Shown here piece by piece: positions 16,663 through 25,010 of a DNA stretch of 64,000 nucleotides; position 1 is the first letter of the stretch, and each line of letters begins with the position of its first letter. The notes beneath the pieces are model-generated. The model made no database searches, was not told the DNA's origin, and was given only the letters and a program-made list of their open reading frames with translations. The position numbers and the translations under genes are program-made. The stretch is from positions 1 to 64,000 of the forward strand of contig NZ_JAHWGH010000015.1 of the NCBI RefSeq assembly GCF_019334305.1. Reading direction: 5' to 3'. Source of the stretch: Rossellomorea orangium. Lineage in GTDB: Bacteria > Bacillota > Bacilli > Bacillales > Bacillaceae_B.

Positions 16663-17553
16663 TTATTCTAACAATTCCTTCCAGCTTCCGTAATGATGGA
16701 CAGCGATTCCTTTGTAAGATGAATTGGTTTCATACTCCGCGTCAACCACCGCAAGCTCATCAAACATGAAAGCCGCCCCTTCTTCGTGAAAAGTCAGGAA
16801 ATTCCCCTCTGCAGATGGAGCGGTCTCCACTCCAACTTTCACTTTTTTCCCTGCAGACTGGGCGAAAGCCATTTCATTTCTGACAAGCTCTATGATCCCA
16901 TTCCCTCCAATGGCTAGATCACGATATGCCATGATACCAACTTCTTCCGTTTGTCCGATCACCCACTGAGCAAGGTTCCCTTTCCCAAATTCATTATTGT
17001 ATGTTTTTTCATCAAACCAAAATGGAATATCCATCCCTAATGGCAGTTGAAGCGAATTGGAGCGATCCACTGCTATATTGACCATTTTTTGATAGTTCAA
17101 CACCGTCTTCCCATAGGCGGTTGTCCATCCAGTTAAAAGGTAAGGCTCAACATCCAGATGAACTCCGGTGAATCGTTGAGTCTCACTTGCTTCAAGCTGG
17201 TATGCAGAGAGCCAATCAAAAAAGGCACTAAGGGAGGTTTGTCCTTTTACGGTCGCCCATTTTGGTGCCCCGTCCAATGCGTATACATGTATATTTTCAC
17301 CATTCGCCATTTCGATAAATTGGTGATAGTATTCCTTTTCCACTGCTGGATTCACTTGCAAATAAACTTCATCTACATGATGGGATTTAAAGAAGTCAAT
17401 GATTTCTTCTTTTTGTGTGATAATCTCCATTGTATTCCAAAGCCACGTACTTTTCCCTCTCATGTCTACACCAGCTGCCTTTTCAGTTGATGGATTAGAA
17501 ATCATACTCATCATGATCAAACAAATACAAACCCATTTCCAACATCTTCTCAT
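16663..17553 (-). CDS. Secreted TIM-barrel-like protein of unknown function
   Basis: A 296-residue protein with an N-terminal signal sequence (WKWVCICLIMMSMIS, then ...EKAAG as a possible cleavage area). The mature part has the look of a (beta/alpha)8 barrel related to glycoside-hydrolase folds: VDEVYLQVNP, FTGVHLDVEPYLL (the Asp/Glu pair after a beta-strand is like a catalytic strand) and EEVGIMAYRDLA. I do not recognise a named family with certainty, and no substrate can be given. It likely acts at the cell surface or outside. Confidence 0.65.
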   Translation of the reverse strand: MRRCWKWVCICLIMMSMISNPSTEKAAGVDMRGKSTWLWNTMEIITQKEEIIDFFKSHHVDEVYLQVNPAVEKEYYHQFIEMANGENIHVYALDGAPKWATVKGQTSLSAFFDWLSAYQLEASETQRFTGVHLDVEPYLLTGWTTAYGKTVLNYQKMVNIAVDRSNSLQLPLGMDIPFWFDEKTYNNEFGKGNLAQWVIGQTEEVGIMAYRDLAIGGNGIIELVRNEMAFAQSAGKKVKVGVETAPSAEGNFLTFHEEGAAFMFDELAVVDAEYETNSSYKGIAVHHYGSWKELLE

Positions 17554-17556
17554 CTT

Positions 17557-17757
17557 TCATTCTCCTCTTCCCTGAGCCTTGGCCCTTTTGAGGAGCCTGG
17601 CAGCCTGGCGACCATTCGAAATCGGGTAGGCCCATAGCTTTGCGTCCTTGTTTTTCAACAAGTTTGCCTTTTTCAGTTTTGTTTTATTCTTACTCTTTAG
17701 TATAGTTCTTTTTTTACCGTTGAAAAGATGTAATTTTCCAAATTTTAACCGTGACAA
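17557..17757 (-). CDS. Possible small basic protein (66 aa), weakly supported
   Basis: An open frame of 66 codons from a TTG with no convincing ribosome binding site. The product is very Lys/Arg-rich, and its C-terminal half (KLWAYPISNGRQAARLLKRA) looks more protein-like than a random frame. It ends 3 bp before the secreted-protein start, inside that gene's ribosome binding site. It may be a real leader gene of the operon or chance; no similarity is recognised. Confidence 0.25.
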   Translation of the reverse strand: MSRLKFGKLHLFNGKKRTILKSKNKTKLKKANLLKNKDAKLWAYPISNGRQAARLLKRAKAQGRGE

Positions 17758-17864
17758 AAATTGTCTTTTATGAATTCTTTTCGTTCCCTTTACAACTCTT
17801 TTCCCCCTGTGAGATAGTAGGACCTTGTGTTTTTCAATGAATATTAAAGGAGCATTTATTCTAT

Positions 17865-19391
17865 ATGTCTAATAAGCATCACAAATCCAAGATTGATTGG
17901 TCTGTATTTGCCATCAGTGGTGGATTACTTATTCTTTTCGTTGTCGCGGCTTTCGTTCGTCTCGATCGTGTTACTGCCTTTGTAAACAAAGGCTTCGCCT
18001 GGTCTTCGACATACTTCGGGGCCTTCTGGCAAGTGTTAATGCTGGTACACTTCATCGTAGCTCTGTATCTGGCATTCTCTAAGTATGGAGGCGTCCGGTT
18101 AGGGTATGTGGAAAAACCGGAGATCGGAACATTTAAATGGTTATCGATCATCATGGCTACCCTGCTTGCCGGGGGAGGCGTGTTCTGGGCTGCCGCAGAG
18201 CCTATGTACCACTTTATGACGGTTCCACCGATGCACGAGGGAGTCGATCCCATGACCGCCGGGGCTATCATGCCGGCGTTGTCCCAAAGCTTTATGCACT
18301 GGGGTTTTCTTGCCTGGGCCATCCTGGGTACATTGAGTGCCGTCGTCATGATGTATGGCCATTATCACAGGGGGATGCCGATGAAACCCCGCACCCTTCT
18401 GTATCCCATTTTTGGGGAAAAGCTTAAAAACAGTTTCCTCGGGACCCTTATCGATGCTTTTGCCATCATTGCGGTCGCCGCAGGTACAATCGGACCGATC
18501 GGATTCCTTGGTTTACAGGCAAGTTACGGTCTGTCTGCCCTTTTCGGAATCCCTGATCAATTCTCAACCCAGCTTGCGATCATTGTCTGTTTAGTGATCG
18601 TGTCGACCATTTCAGCTGCAACCGGACTGCATAAAGGGATCCAAATCCTGAGTAATTTCAATGTACGATTAGCCTTTGGATTGGTTCTATTTGTTTTATT
18701 ATTCGGTCCCGGAGGATTCATTGTTGATTCATTCATCTCTTCTTTCGGATTTTATGTGGATCACTTTATCCAGGTCAGCACATTCCGGTCAGATAAGAGC
18801 TGGTTGGGAAGTTGGACTGTGTTTTTCTGGGGATGGTTCATTGGGTATGGGCCAATGATGGCGATACTTGTCAGCCGTATTTCGCGAGGCAGGACAATAC
18901 GCCAGATTATACTGGCCATTGCGATCATCGCTCCCATTGTCACTACCTTCTGGTTTACGGTTGTCGGTGGTTCAGGTATCTTTTATGAACTGCAGAATCC
19001 AGGAAGTGTATCACAGGAATTAACGAGTGGCGGAATGCCTGCAGCAATGATTGCCATTACCAATCAACTGCCACTTTCCGGGATTATTTCACCCTTATTT
19101 TTATTATTGACGATTCTTTTCGTTGTCACGACAGGAGACTCCATGTCTTATACGATTGCCATGGCGGTTTCGGGTGAGGGAGACCCTAAAGTGTCCTTAC
19201 GAGTGTTCTGGTCCATCCTGATGGGTTCCATCGCAGCGATTCTTCTATATATAGGAGACGGAAGTGTCACTGCGTTGCAGAACTTCATCGTCGTCACGGC
19301 CGTTCCCGTCTCCCTTCTTTTACTTCCCATGCTCTGGGTGGCACCGAAAGTGTCAAAGGAATTACGCGATGAACAATCCCACACTAAATAA
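17865..19391 (+). CDS. BCCT-family transporter (betaine/choline/carnitine type)
   Basis: A 508-residue secondary transporter with 12 expected membrane segments. Family marks are VFWAAAEPMYHF (~105), SFMHWGFLAWAI and ISRGRTIRQI (~330). The segment before it, FFWGWFIGYGPMMA, corresponds to the TM8 region that in BetP and OpuD reads close to YWAWWISWSPF; two aromatic positions of the betaine box appear changed (Trp to Phe, Trp to Tyr). The substrate may therefore not be glycine betaine. Family membership is sure, the substrate is open. Confidence 0.85.
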   Translation: MSNKHHKSKIDWSVFAISGGLLILFVVAAFVRLDRVTAFVNKGFAWSSTYFGAFWQVLMLVHFIVALYLAFSKYGGVRLGYVEKPEIGTFKWLSIIMATLLAGGGVFWAAAEPMYHFMTVPPMHEGVDPMTAGAIMPALSQSFMHWGFLAWAILGTLSAVVMMYGHYHRGMPMKPRTLLYPIFGEKLKNSFLGTLIDAFAIIAVAAGTIGPIGFLGLQASYGLSALFGIPDQFSTQLAIIVCLVIVSTISAATGLHKGIQILSNFNVRLAFGLVLFVLLFGPGGFIVDSFISSFGFYVDHFIQVSTFRSDKSWLGSWTVFFWGWFIGYGPMMAILVSRISRGRTIRQIILAIAIIAPIVTTFWFTVVGGSGIFYELQNPGSVSQELTSGGMPAAMIAITNQLPLSGIISPLFLLLTILFVVTTGDSMSYTIAMAVSGEGDPKVSLRVFWSILMGSIAAILLYIGDGSVTALQNFIVVTAVPVSLLLLPMLWVAPKVSKELRDEQSHTK

Positions 19392-19395
19392 AGTT

Positions 19396-19431
19396 AAAGA
19401 AGCGTCCATCGATGTAGATGGGCGCTTCTTT
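19396..19431. terminator. Bidirectional terminator between BCCT gene and small-gene operon
   Basis: A 15-bp stem (AAAGAAGCGTCCATC, one G-T pair) with a 6-nt loop. Convergent genes end on both sides. Confidence 0.8.
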
Positions 19432-19442
19432 ATGTCATCCTT

Positions 19443-19643
19443 TTATAACTCTTCATCTTCAAAGAACTGCTGTAATTTCTCCTCTTGTTCAGGACTCGCT
19501 TTCTCTGACGCATAAGGATTATCTTTTACACCTTGTGTATCCATATTTGTTTTGATGGCGAAAAACGGTCCTTTCGGTTCTTCTGCAATGATCCGGTCAT
19601 TCAGCTCTTTAAAGTCCGGCATTTCTTTGTTTCCTTTATCCAT
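19443..19643 (-). CDS. Small acidic hypothetical protein (66 aa)
   Basis: Not recognised. An acidic, hydrophilic protein without membrane segments (MDKGNKEMPDFKELNDRI start, EEKLQQFFEDEEL end). Its first eight bases overlap the end of the gene before it, so it is translationally coupled. It is the third of three small co-directional genes that converge on the BCCT gene. Confidence 0.6.
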   Translation of the reverse strand: MDKGNKEMPDFKELNDRIIAEEPKGPFFAIKTNMDTQGVKDNPYASEKASPEQEEKLQQFFEDEEL

Positions 19644-19791
19644 TCTGTCCCTCTCCTTCCGGGCTGATTTCCGTATTTTTATAGGCGATTAAGACGATGT
19701 CGTCCGCTGTTTGCCGGCGGAGTTCACTTTCCATGCTCTTTACCTTATCCAACATATCGTCTGACAGATTCGCTACAGAATAATCGCTCAT
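19636..19791 (-). CDS. Small hypothetical protein (51 aa)
   Basis: A short gene encoding MSDYSVANLSDDMLDKVKSM and then a segment ending in DDIVLIAYKNTEISPEGEG. It starts with ATG at 19791, 12 bp after the upstream small gene, with AGGAG six bases before the start. It overlaps the next gene by eight bases (stop TAA inside ATGGATAA). The predicted helix followed by a beta-like DIVLIAY looks like a genuine small domain, but I do not recognise it. Confidence 0.6.
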   Translation of the reverse strand: MSDYSVANLSDDMLDKVKSMESELRRQTADDIVLIAYKNTEISPEGEGQNG

Positions 19792-19803
19792 ATAATTCCT
19801 CTC

Positions 19804-19998
19804 CTATCCATTCTCATTTGCTTGTCCGATTACTTTTTCAGCGATGACCCCGTTCCCTTCCTCAATGGCATGGTGCTCCTCCACTGATTCTCCAGGGACA
19901 TACACCCCGCTCGGGTTACGGAGTCGGTCATTCATTGTAAATTCCGCCTTTAACGGGACGTCCATTCTCTTCTCATCTGAATTCCCATCACTTCTCAT
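19804..19998 (-). CDS. Small hypothetical protein (64 aa)
   Basis: The ATG at 19998 is chosen because GGAGGTGG lies at the right distance before it; an upstream in-frame ATG at 20013 lacks one. The product (MRSDGNSDEKRMDVPLKAEF...) is hydrophilic and acidic, with no known domain. First gene of a three-gene small-protein operon. Confidence 0.55.
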   Translation of the reverse strand: MRSDGNSDEKRMDVPLKAEFTMNDRLRNPSGVYVPGESVEEHHAIEEGNGVIAEKVIGQANENG

Positions 19999-20053
19999 GT
20001 GTACCACCTCCATTCCTTAGTATGGCTGGTGTCAGAAGAATCATCCCACGCAT

Positions 20054-20086
20054 AAAAAAGCGTTTGGGACATTGCTGCCCAAACGC
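20054..20086 (-). terminator. Intrinsic terminator after the papain-like gene
   Basis: On the minus strand GCGTTTGGG, a 9-nt loop and its exact complement are followed by six T. Confidence 0.85.
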
Positions 20087-20095
20087 CTTCAATAT

Positions 20096-22060
20096 TCAAA
20101 CCCACGTATAATCCCTTCCCCAACTCTCCCTGGCAAGGTCCTTGATTTCATCGACAATGTCATTTTCCACTGCGAAAGCATCACCCTGTTCGTACGGGTT
20201 GTAGTGAAAAGCATACAGTCTTGAGACAAATTCGTGAAATGGGAGCGAGCATTCCCCTTCCAGCTCCCCGTTTTCCATAACGGAAGGCTCGATCCCCTGC
20301 CCCCAGTTCTGAGAACCGTCGTTGTTTGGATTATAGAAATAAATCCTGTACTCTCCTTGTGGATCTTGAGTGATCCTCAGAATCGACACGGCATGGAATC
20401 CAAGGAGCTTCCCATGGACATTCGTAATGAAAATCCCCACCGGATTTGGGTAAATCAAACCGTAATCATCATTGTATTCCGGATGATGAGTGGCATAAAA
20501 GAGTCTCACAAAACCGGGATAGTCGGAGATGAGTCCGGTTAAAGGGTCAATCACCGTACTGAATCCCTTTTGGACCCAATCCCCGTAGAATTCTGGATTG
20601 ACCCAGCGGTGCCCATCTTCCCCTCTAAGGGAGACCCGTCTCATCATCTCACTGTAAATCCTGTCAAGATGAGGGACGAGAACCAGGGACACCGGGTCAA
20701 GCTCCTGATGCAGCTCAGGCGCAAGGCCCCCGCTTAGATCCTTGGAGTGAACCGGTGTTCCTTCAAACTTGATGTCGATATCCCCGTCTCTCGCCGCCCT
20801 CGGAATGAGTTCGAGTAAATACCCAGGGGCATGCTGGGCCCAGAGGCTGATCCCACGGGCCGTTTGACAGGTTGGATTCAGCCCCTGTCCGATTCCTATA
20901 GGCTGCCCCAGGACACTGATGACACCTGCAAGAAGTACCGAATTTGCCGTAATTCCGTCACCCGATTTGCATGAATTAAGGAGGGTTGTCCTCACTTCGG
21001 GTCTTATATCAAGTTCGATAAGCCTCTTCAATCCAGGTGACACAGGCGATGATGACAGGACCCCCCGTTCAAGCATAAGGGCAAGACCGTATACAGATTG
21101 CTTAGTGGCAGGGTAGATCGCCACTTTGATGAGCTGGAATACGAGCTCTGCATGTTCATCAAGATTTGCCTTTCCTTTATCATTTAATTGAAGGGCAGCC
21201 GGAACAAGATTCTGGACCTTCCTGCTTAAGAACCTCAGTAGAATCGCATGCTGAGGTGCAACCAATCCCGTTTCGCGCATGGACCGCGCAAACGCTGTCG
21301 CCTCCTTCTCCAATTCTTCATGGGAAAGATCCATCAGCTTCTTTCGGTATTCCCCCGGCTGCATGATTGTTTTGCTCAACGGAGACGGACCTTCAATCGC
21401 CGATACATACTTCTCCAGCACCAGTCGTTCCGCGGCACTAAGATCAGAGTGGAGCATCTTCTTCGCCGTTTCGATCATGGAGACCGTCCGTTTCACCATA
21501 ATCGGCCGCTGAGCGGTCAAGCGCTCGATTTCTTTGATCAGTGTGGTCGTAAGGGCTTGATAGGACAGCTTTTCGGAAAGGAAGTGAAATAATTCCGTTG
21601 CCCTTTCACTTTGTTCTCCACCTTCAATACGAGCTGCTTCCGTCGCTTCAGGAAAAAGCAGGTTCAGATTCAGGACCATGACTTCATTCAGGAAATCCTG
21701 CGCCATTTCATCACTGACGTCAGGGTGCTCATATTGGGCTTCTGCAATCGAGAGCATCCTTAGTTCGCTCAGGATCTCAATGATTGAAGGTAATCCTTTC
21801 GCCTGCAGGGATCCGGCTACAAGAGGGGGCTGGAGCTTGGATGCTTTTTCCCATGGACCGTCCTGGAATACCCCTGCTTTCTCAAAGCGGCTGGCACTTT
21901 GATATAAGATTTCGAGCCCTTTTTCTGTATCCAGTAACCTCTGAGCTTCCTGGTAAACGTCTGTTTGATACATTGATTTCGCAAATGAAGCCGCGCTTTC
22001 CAATTCACTCAACGCTTGCAAAAATCGATCTTCCAGCTTTGACGTTAATTCAAATGCCAT
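20096..22060 (-). CDS. Large uncharacterised protein with a papain-like Cys-His-Asn triad
   Basis: A 654-residue soluble protein that I cannot assign to a named family. Residues 1-370 are mostly helical and Glu/Leu/Ala-rich. The C-terminal part contains NPTCQTARGISLWAQ (Cys398), LLGFHAVSILRI (His556) and YFYNPNNDG (Asn577), in the order, spacing and hydrophobic setting of papain-fold cysteine peptidases or transglutaminase-like enzymes. No signal peptide or membrane segment is seen, so it should be cytoplasmic. It is 65 bp downstream of the ATP-grasp gene on the same strand and is followed by a terminator, so the two form an operon. The triad reading is an inference; a peptidase, amidase or acyltransferase activity is possible. 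Confidence 0.6.
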   Translation of the reverse strand: MAFELTSKLEDRFLQALSELESAASFAKSMYQTDVYQEAQRLLDTEKGLEILYQSASRFEKAGVFQDGPWEKASKLQPPLVAGSLQAKGLPSIIEILSELRMLSIAEAQYEHPDVSDEMAQDFLNEVMVLNLNLLFPEATEAARIEGGEQSERATELFHFLSEKLSYQALTTTLIKEIERLTAQRPIMVKRTVSMIETAKKMLHSDLSAAERLVLEKYVSAIEGPSPLSKTIMQPGEYRKKLMDLSHEELEKEATAFARSMRETGLVAPQHAILLRFLSRKVQNLVPAALQLNDKGKANLDEHAELVFQLIKVAIYPATKQSVYGLALMLERGVLSSSPVSPGLKRLIELDIRPEVRTTLLNSCKSGDGITANSVLLAGVISVLGQPIGIGQGLNPTCQTARGISLWAQHAPGYLLELIPRAARDGDIDIKFEGTPVHSKDLSGGLAPELHQELDPVSLVLVPHLDRIYSEMMRRVSLRGEDGHRWVNPEFYGDWVQKGFSTVIDPLTGLISDYPGFVRLFYATHHPEYNDDYGLIYPNPVGIFITNVHGKLLGFHAVSILRITQDPQGEYRIYFYNPNNDGSQNWGQGIEPSVMENGELEGECSLPFHEFVSRLYAFHYNPYEQGDAFAVENDIVDEIKDLARESWGRDYTWV

Positions 22061-22125
22061 TTCAAAACTCCTTTATCGTTCAGAATATCGGATAGGCTGT
22101 TCTCTGAAGGGTGCACGGTCTCCTA

Positions 22126-23391
22126 TTAAATATAAAAGTTAAATTGTTCGTATTCTTTCAATAACCCTCTCATGACTTCGCTGTCTTCACCGTAGAAGAA
22201 GATGGTTCCATAATGATTCCCGAAGCCGATCCGCTGGGCCACTTTCCCCTGAGCCGGACTGAACATATCATGCTTTTCGAAATAAGGATGGTTCTCCAGT
22301 TCATCTGGTACCTCGAGCTTCTCCACATAGTTCACATGAGGATGGACCATTAAACAACCTGCATGAGCCTTTGCTTCCTCTCCTGTTGAAGGGAAGAATT
22401 CTCTAAGTTCTTCTTCAGTCGTATTCGGATCCCCACAAAGGATCTGAGCTTGATAGGCATTGAATCCGTACGCCCGCTCAATCAGGTCAAAGATATGTCC
22501 ACCTGGCACCCTGGCCGCAACTTCTCCAAAGTGAAGAGTACCATCAGACGTAATGAAATATTCAGGATGGATGACTCCGTATTCTATCTCGAACGCATCG
22601 ATGAGCTGTTGAATCGCTTCACGAATGATCGGTCGCTTTTCTTCAAGGGTTGGAGAGGCAGGTACGAAATTGGAATAACCCAATCGCACATACTCCGTTA
22701 TGTTTAAAAACTGGATCTTGCCTTTATGGATGAATGCTTCACAAGAGAATTCCTGACCGTCTAAATGACTCTCCATCAATAGGGGAAACTCAGATTCAGT
22801 GAGGGCATCGATATCTTCCGGATTTTCGATTGCCCGGTGTCCGACAGAGCCTGCTTTATCAAGAGGCTTGACGTGAATGGGGTCGTTCTTATCCCCTTCC
22901 ACTTTCAAAAGGGCTTCATTTACTCGTTTTAGAAAGCGTCTTACATCCTCTTTATCCCTTGCTTCTTCAAATACACCTACTTTGATTCCCGCAATTTGGG
23001 CTTTACGCTTCATCATTCCTTTATCCCTTAAGAGGAGAGATCGGTTAAAGACACGGGGTTCGCTGCGGAAACGGGAGTTCAACGCCCCTGCCCACTCCAC
23101 GCATTCTTCATATAATGGAATGGCGACTTCAGCACCAAGGGCTTTCAGTTGTTTGTAAAGATGATCTGAACCTTCATTCAATCGATCGAAGTCCCAGCCG
23201 ATAAAGGCAATATCATGCTTTTCTGCATAAGCCTCGAAATCAGGCGGACCCACAACGACGAAAGGTCTTTCAAGCTTCGTACACGCCTCGATGGCCGGCA
23301 GGCTCCAACCGATCAGTGCCGTTAAATAGGGTTTGGTTTTTTCTTTCACATTCTGTTTGGCCTGCTGCATTTCAAGTTGATCTAGTCCCAT
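22126..23391 (-). CDS. ATP-grasp ligase (carboxylate-amine/peptide ligase type)
   Basis: A 421-residue ATP-grasp protein. After a preATP-grasp Rossmann-like region (1-115), the lid has HVKPLDKAGSVGH (~173-185, ATP-binding Lys and glycine loop), MESHLDGQEFSCEAF (~206-220), and the metal-binding HFGEVAARVPGGHI (Glu290, Arg294). Enzymes with this layout join a carboxylate to an amine through an acyl-phosphate (for example carnosine-synthase-like, BacD-like or BtrJ-like ligases). The substrate is unknown. It is the first gene of the pair with the papain-like protein. Confidence 0.8.
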   Translation of the reverse strand: MGLDQLEMQQAKQNVKEKTKPYLTALIGWSLPAIEACTKLERPFVVVGPPDFEAYAEKHDIAFIGWDFDRLNEGSDHLYKQLKALGAEVAIPLYEECVEWAGALNSRFRSEPRVFNRSLLLRDKGMMKRKAQIAGIKVGVFEEARDKEDVRRFLKRVNEALLKVEGDKNDPIHVKPLDKAGSVGHRAIENPEDIDALTESEFPLLMESHLDGQEFSCEAFIHKGKIQFLNITEYVRLGYSNFVPASPTLEEKRPIIREAIQQLIDAFEIEYGVIHPEYFITSDGTLHFGEVAARVPGGHIFDLIERAYGFNAYQAQILCGDPNTTEEELREFFPSTGEEAKAHAGCLMVHPHVNYVEKLEVPDELENHPYFEKHDMFSPAQGKVAQRIGFGNHYGTIFFYGEDSEVMRGLLKEYEQFNFYI

Positions 23392-23464
23392 ATTTTCCTC
23401 TCCCTTTTCACGTATTTATTCAGATTCATCTTTAGCATAACAAAGGCCCTGCTGAGAATGAAGT

Positions 23465-23494
23465 ATTATGCTGAATTTTCAGTCTTTTCGACAA
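23465..23494 (-). promoter_or_regulatory. Candidate sigmaA promoter of the ATP-grasp/papain-like operon
   Basis: On the minus strand TTGTCG (23494-23489) and CATAAT (23470-23465) are 18 bp apart, about 75 bp before the ATP-grasp start. The match is fair, not perfect. Confidence 0.45.
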
Positions 23495-23557
23495 ATAAAG
23501 TGTTCATGCGACTTTACACGACACCAACTTCCCAAATCAATCGTATAAAAAAAAGAA

Positions 23558-23587
23558 AATCCCCCTGACATATGTGTCAGGGGGATT
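23558..23587 (-). terminator. Intrinsic terminator after yeeI
   Basis: A 13-bp perfect stem AATCCCCCTGACA with its complement around the loop TATG. On the minus strand it is followed by a T-rich tract. Confidence 0.9.
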
Positions 23588-23596
23588 CAACAGCTT

Positions 23597-24316
23597 TTAT
23601 TCACCTAGGTCAACGTTATGATAAACCTGCTGAACATCTTCCAAATCTTCAATCGCATCGATCATTTTTTCGAATTGAGCTTGATCGTCTTCTGAAAGCT
23701 CAACATCATTCTGTGCAAGCATTGTAAGCTCAGCCACTGTGAACTCAGTGATACCCGCGCCTTTAAATGCTTCTTGTACAGCATGGAATTGATCCGGCTC
23801 TGCATAGACGATCACGGAATCTTCTTCTTCGATGATGTCACGTGCGTCAACATCTGCTTCCATGAGGATCTCCATCACGTCTTCTTCTGATTTCCCTTCC
23901 ATTCCAATGACAGCTGTGGAATCGAACATGTAGGCAACAGATCCACTCACACCCATGTTTCCGCCATTCTTTCCGAAAGCCGCACGCACTTCAGATGCTG
24001 TACGGTTTACGTTGTTGGTCAGGGCATCCACAATGACCATGGAGCCATTCGGCCCAAAGCCTTCATAGCGTAATTCGTCATAATTCTCTTCTGAACCGCC
24101 CTTTGCCTTTTCGATGGCACGGTCCACGATATGTTTTGGTACACTATATGTTTTTGCACGCTCAAGAACGAATTTAAGAGTCTGATTCAGTTCGGGATCC
24201 GGTTCTCCCTGTTTCGCCGCAACGTAGATCTCGCGGCCGAATTTTGCATATATGCGACTCGTATTGGCATCCTTTGACGCTTTCTTTTCTTTAATGTTAT
24301 TCCACTTACGTCCCAT
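23597..24316 (-). CDS. yeeI: YebC/TACO1-family protein YeeI
   Basis: A 239-residue member of the YebC/PmpR family, whose members help ribosomes through difficult sequences such as proline runs and have also been described as transcription regulators. The N-terminus [20 protein letters not shown] and the block [25 protein letters not shown] are family signatures, and the wording matches the B. subtilis paralogue YeeI better than YrbC. Full length; single gene with its own terminator. Confidence 0.88.
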   Translation of the reverse strand: MGRKWNNIKEKKASKDANTSRIYAKFGREIYVAAKQGEPDPELNQTLKFVLERAKTYSVPKHIVDRAIEKAKGGSEENYDELRYEGFGPNGSMVIVDALTNNVNRTASEVRAAFGKNGGNMGVSGSVAYMFDSTAVIGMEGKSEEDVMEILMEADVDARDIIEEEDSVIVYAEPDQFHAVQEAFKGAGITEFTVAELTMLAQNDVELSEDDQAQFEKMIDAIEDLEDVQQVYHNVDLGE

Positions 24317-24488
24317 TTTGTTTCACTCTCTTTCATTTATCTATGGATAGTTTCTGATAATAAAAGGTATATTCGTTTCTATTATACATGAAAAGGGCAC
24401 TTTTTGGCTAAGTGTCCTTTCCATGTTTCTATCTAAAAGCTCTTTTGGTAAATTTGTTTGCACACCTTAGAATAGTATGTCGTAGTTG

Positions 24489-24731
24489 ATTTCCGCTCCA
24501 GGATGTTCGTTCCGCGGGGCTGGCGGTGAGCCTCCTCGGCTGCGCCTGTGGGGTCTCACCTGTCCAGCTCCAACGGCTAGCCCCTCGAGGTCATAAGTTA
24601 AATGGTCCAAGAAGGCAAAAAGCGCCTTCTAGGTCCATCCACCTTATGCTTGTCGGGGCTGAGCAAGCCGTCTCCGCTTTTCGAGCTGTCCAGCTATTCC
24701 CGCAGGAGTCGAGCATTCTTCCGCTCCAATC
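24489..24731 (-). repeat. Element A copy interrupted by element B
   Basis: Reading the minus strand, the copy begins GGAGCGGAAGAATGCTCGACT...TGCGGG and continues after the insert with GGACAGGTGAGACCCCACAG through to CCGCGGAACG and TGGAGCGG. It aligns with the intact copy at 40703-40830. The two halves are separated by element B. The 10-base string CTGTCCAGCT stands at both junctions (24560-24569 and 24686-24695), as a target-site duplication would. The 688-bp gap 24317-25004 holds nothing else apart from the gntK terminator and a small inverted repeat ACCTAAATTAGGT at 24778. Confidence 0.7.
24564..24681. repeat. Element B copy 1 (palindromic, ~118 bp)
   Basis: Ends CCAGCTCC and CGCTTTT; contains CTAGCCCCTCGAGGTCATAAG and CTTATGCTTGTCGGGGCTGA, which are imperfect inverted arms, and a central hairpin AGAAGGC..GCCTTCT. 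A second copy at 61058-61176 has the same ends and a changed but still paired centre. Confidence 0.75.
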
Positions 24732-24982
24732 AACTTTATGGGCATGTATCCTACAAAAAATTAAACTTCAGCAACCAACCTAAATTAGGTAAGTAAAAAA
24801 TAAAGTTCCTTTTATGGAGGTAGACTTCTGTTTTCTATCAGGTTGTTCTTTGGCACCTTTTAGCTCTGTCTAAAAATCTCTTAAATATGGTGACGGAAAA
24901 GCAATCCCTGCATTTATATAATGTTGTTCTCAAAAAAATAAAAACAATAAAAAACGAGCATACATGTAGATAACTTCATCCG

Positions 24983-25010
24983 AAAAAAAGCCGACTCAAG
25001 AGAGTCAGCT
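24983..25010 (-). terminator. Intrinsic terminator overlapping the gntK stop codon
   Basis: On the minus strand AGCTGACTC/GAGTCGGCT (one mismatch) around a 4-nt loop, then seven T. Confidence 0.75.

Noticed and set aside
24526..24796. Open frames of 64-85 codons in 24526-24796
   Set aside because: They lie wholly inside repeat elements A and B and are products of palindromic GC-rich sequence.
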